DNA of 35,976 nucleotides from Bacteroidales bacterium. Lineage in GTDB: Bacteria; Bacteroidota; Bacteroidia; Bacteroidales; Paludibacteraceae. The notes beneath the pieces were generated by a model. It was not told the DNA's origin, did no database searches, and saw only the letters and a program-made list of their open reading frames with translations. Shown piece by piece: positions 34,044 to 35,976 of this stretch. Location: NCBI GenBank assembly GCA_012837685.1, contig DUQS01000018.1, forward strand, positions 1 to 35,976, written 5' to 3'. Position 1 is the stretch's first letter. Every line of letters begins with the position of its first letter. A program made the translations under genes and the position numbers.

Positions 34044-34131
34044 AAAACGGAGGGTCATCGTTTGCTTATGTTTCATATACACTATAACAAAACAAACCGT
34101 AGGATTTCCTCCTGCGGTTTTTCTTTTTTTT
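34029..34131 (+). promoter_or_regulatory. trp attenuator
   Basis: The terminator arm AAACCGTAGGA (34094-34104) pairs with TCCTGCGGTTT (34110-34120) over 11 bp (one T-G), loop TTTCC, followed by a T-rich run (34118-34131). An earlier hairpin (34032-34050) ends in AACGG; just after it, GGAGG (34049-34053) can pair with CCTCC (34108-34112), which would break the terminator. Ribosome stalling at the Trp codons would free this segment and favour read-through. The pairing scheme is inferred by eye; no energies were computed. Confidence 0.75.
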
Positions 34132-34137
34132 GACATC

Positions 34138-34221
34138 ATGAATAGATATTTTTTATTACATATATTATACATACTTTATTGGTTGCGGCGTACACTACTG
34201 CGATGGCGACCATTTTTGTAA
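34138..34221 (+). CDS. Small aromatic-rich ORF between attenuator and trpB2
   Basis: A 27-codon frame starting at ATG 34138, about 6 nt past the terminator T-run, and ending TAA 69 nt before trpB2. The peptide begins MNRYFLLHILYILYWLRR and ends in a basic RWRPFL. It contains two Trp, four Tyr and three Phe, and an even hydrophobic helix followed by arginines. It would be transcribed only after attenuator read-through. It could be a second regulatory peptide, a tiny membrane protein or chance. It is too short for homology by eye. Confidence 0.4.
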   Translation: MNRYFLLHILYILYWLRRTLLRWRPFL

Positions 34222-34290
34222 AAAAAAACAGCAAAAAAATTAATTAATTAAAATTAAATAATCAATCAAAACAATAAAAAAACAATAACA

Positions 34291-35652
34291 ATGAAAACAA
34301 CAAAAAAAATAATGTTGCCGGAAAATGAAATGCCGACACAATGGTATAATATAGTAGCGGACATGAAAAACAAACCGCTACCGATGCTCAACCCTGCTAC
34401 CAAACAGCCGTTGAAACCCGAAGAAATGGAAGCTCTTTTTGCAAAAGGTGCTGTAGAACAAGAATTTAGCCAAGAACGCTACATCGATATCCCCGAAGAG
34501 GTGCAAACACTTTACAAAATTTACCGCCCAACGCCTTTGGTTAGGGCTTCGGGATTGGAGAAAGCGCTCGACACACCTGCAAAAATCTATTTCAAGAATG
34601 AAAGCGTCAGCCCCGTAGGGTCGCATAAGCTGAATTCGGCGATACCGCAAGCTTACTACAATAAAATTCAAGGTATCAAGCACATAACAACAGAAACAGG
34701 CGCAGGACAATGGGGCAGCGCACTCAGCATAGCTTGCCAACACTTCGGATTAGACCTGCAAGTGTTTATGGTAAAAGTGAGCTACGACCAGAAACCTTAC
34801 CGCAAATCGGTAATGAACACCTATGGCGCACAAGTGTTTGCCTCGCCAAGCGACCAAACCGAAATAGGTCGTCGTTTGCGTCGCAAGTTCCCCAACACAT
34901 CTGGCACTCTTGGCATGGCTATTTCCGAAGCCGTAGAGGTGGCTATAAAAAATCCCGACACCCGTTACAGTTTAGGTAGCGTACTCAATCACGTTATTCT
35001 GCACCAAACAATTATTGGTTTGGAAGCCGAAAAACAATTGGAAATGACAGGCGACTATCCTGACGTTGTTATCGGATGCTTTGGCGGCGGTTCCAACTTC
35101 AGCGGCATAGCGTTTCCGTTTTTGCGCCACAACCTTACGGAAGGCAAAACGACACGTTTCGTTGCGGCAGAACCCGCTTCGTGCCCGAAACTCACACGCG
35201 GAGAATTTAATTATGACTTTGGCGATACGGAAGGTTTTACACCACTAATTCCGATGTACACTTTAGGACACGATTTTGAACCGGCAGATATACATGCAGG
35301 CGGATTGCGCTATCACGGAGCAGGCTCCATTGTCAGCCAACTTATCAAAGACAATTTGATAGAAGCCGTTGATATAAAACAGTTGGATTCTTTCGCTGCA
35401 GGCGTACTTTTCGCTAAAGTAGAAGGCATCATTCCCGCTCCGGAATCGACTCACGCTATTTCTGCCGCCATACAGGAAGCATTGAAAGCTAAAGAAGAAG
35501 GTAAGGAAAAAGTTATTCTGTTCAACCTTTCAGGACACGGACTTATCGACATGGCTTCATACGACAAATATTTGTCGGGACAACTCGGTAATTACGAAGT
35601 GCCGCAAGAACTGATTGACAAAAACATTGCAAAATTGGAAAAATTAGTGTGA
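34291..35652 (+). CDS. trpB: Tryptophan synthase beta chain, TrpB2 type
   Basis: A 453-residue PLP enzyme making tryptophan from indole and serine. It is longer than classic TrpB (about 400) and has the TrpB2-type N-terminus (LPENEMPTQWYNIVADMKNKPLPMLNP) and YRPTPLVRASGLEKAL. The PLP lysine is Lys113 in SVSPVGSHKLNSA, with ETGAGQWGSAL, a GCFGGGSNFSG phosphate loop and GLRYHGAGSIVSQL. TrpB2 enzymes often work without TrpA and may salvage indole, which fits the absence of trpA next door. It stands alone behind an attenuated trp leader and before a strong terminator, so tryptophan supply probably sets its expression directly. Confidence 0.95.
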   Translation: MKTTKKIMLPENEMPTQWYNIVADMKNKPLPMLNPATKQPLKPEEMEALFAKGAVEQEFSQERYIDIPEEVQTLYKIYRPTPLVRASGLEKALDTPAKIYFKNESVSPVGSHKLNSAIPQAYYNKIQGIKHITTETGAGQWGSALSIACQHFGLDLQVFMVKVSYDQKPYRKSVMNTYGAQVFASPSDQTEIGRRLRRKFPNTSGTLGMAISEAVEVAIKNPDTRYSLGSVLNHVILHQTIIGLEAEKQLEMTGDYPDVVIGCFGGGSNFSGIAFPFLRHNLTEGKTTRFVAAEPASCPKLTRGEFNYDFGDTEGFTPLIPMYTLGHDFEPADIHAGGLRYHGAGSIVSQLIKDNLIEAVDIKQLDSFAAGVLFAKVEGIIPAPESTHAISAAIQEALKAKEEGKEKVILFNLSGHGLIDMASYDKYLSGQLGNYEVPQELIDKNIAKLEKLV

Positions 35653-35689
35653 TTCAAAGGAAAAAAGAGTTCCTTACACTAACAGAATT

Positions 35690-35730
35690 TTTTGGGTGGC
35701 AAACAAAAATTTGTCACCCAAAATTTTTCT
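35690..35730 (+). terminator. trpB2 terminator
   Basis: A 14-bp hairpin: TTTTGGGTG (35690-35698) with CACCCAAAA (35715-35723), extended by one G-T and CAAA with TTTG, loop CAAAAA. A T-run follows, 38 nt after the stop codon. Confidence 0.9.
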
Positions 35731-35828
35731 TAACTACTGCAATACTGTTTTGAAGGGGCTATTTTACTTTTCACGCTATAAAATTACATTTTTTTGACTA
35801 AAACTCTTTTTTAATTCATATAAAATTG

Positions 35829-35836
35829 TACCTTTG
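35829..35836 (+). promoter_or_regulatory. -7 element of the downstream lipoprotein gene
   Basis: TACCTTTG is an exact match to TAnnTTTG, 56 nt before the ATG at 35892. No TTTG is found at the right distance upstream, so the -33 is weak or absent. Confidence 0.5.
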
Positions 35837-35891
35837 TCCATTACTTTATTGGTATAAAATATTAAAAAAACAATTTAAACAATTAAAAACC

Positions 35892-35976
35892 ATGAAAAAA
35901 ATACTAATTTTTAAAGCAGCCATTATAAGTATGGCACTTGTAGCATTTACCGCATGCGACGAAGTAAAAACTTATG
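35892..35976 (+). CDS. Partial lipoprotein, N-terminus only
   Basis: ATG 35892 opens a frame that runs off the window (28 codons). It begins with a lipoprotein signal peptide: KK, a hydrophobic core (AAIISMALVAF) and TAC, with acylated Cys22, then DEVKTY. It follows a terminator and a -7 element, so it starts a new transcript. Nothing more can be said of its function. Confidence 0.7.
   Translation, partial: MKKILIFKAAIISMALVAFTACDEVKTY

Overview
The window reads as a chromosome segment of an anaerobic Bacteroidetes, most likely Bacteroidales. Promoters follow the Bacteroidetes consensus (TTTG, 19-20 nt, TAnnTTTG). Starts almost never carry a Shine-Dalgarno sequence. One large secreted protein ends in a type IX secretion (T9SS) sorting domain, and the OstA/SurA-type envelope genes and ClpB match that phylum. 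Assignment below order is not possible from this sequence.

Layout. Positions 1-12126 are all on the minus strand. A long operon appears to start at gpmI and run through three periplasmic folding factors (PpiC-type PPIase, SurA-like lipoprotein, SurA), an OstA/LptA-like LPS transport protein, a Usp-like protein and a LysM/periplasmic-binding protein, into a gene cut by the left edge. Upstream of it, a second minus-strand unit holds an M48 CAAX protease and a nitrilase-family amidase. A gene-poor, AT-rich stretch (12127-12716) leads to tRNA-Asp and tRNA-Val with a consensus promoter and a terminator.

The accessory part is 13141-17282, a plus-strand, visibly AT-richer cluster between minus-strand housekeeping blocks. 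It encodes a DUF134 regulator, two NifX/NifB-type FeMo-cofactor-domain proteins, a Gly/Arg-rich DUF5320 protein, two overlapping MinD-superfamily ATPases each with two inserted [4Fe-4S] motifs, and a DUF4405 membrane protein. A perfect 22-bp palindrome sits between the -33 and -7 elements of its promoter. The right edge carries a degenerate copy of the 3' end of the neighbouring PBP1A gene, with a small DUF5652 gene between the two copies.

Positions 17382-26050 (minus) form another long operon: DUF1015, thrC, DUF2007, a lipoprotein, yhcH, glgB and PBP1A. Positions 26298-28243 (plus) hold a META-domain lipoprotein, rsmE and an exported nitroreductase. These converge on a T9SS-exported repeat protein (28325-30574), which has a long leader containing a terminator-like hairpin. 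clpB follows on the minus strand.

The most striking regulatory element is upstream of the TrpB2-type tryptophan synthase gene. It has a consensus promoter, a 15-codon leader ORF with three consecutive Trp codons, and an 11-bp terminator with a U-run. This is a classical trp-type attenuator, unusual to see so clearly in Bacteroidetes. It is followed by a second small aromatic-rich ORF. The window ends in the signal peptide of a truncated lipoprotein.
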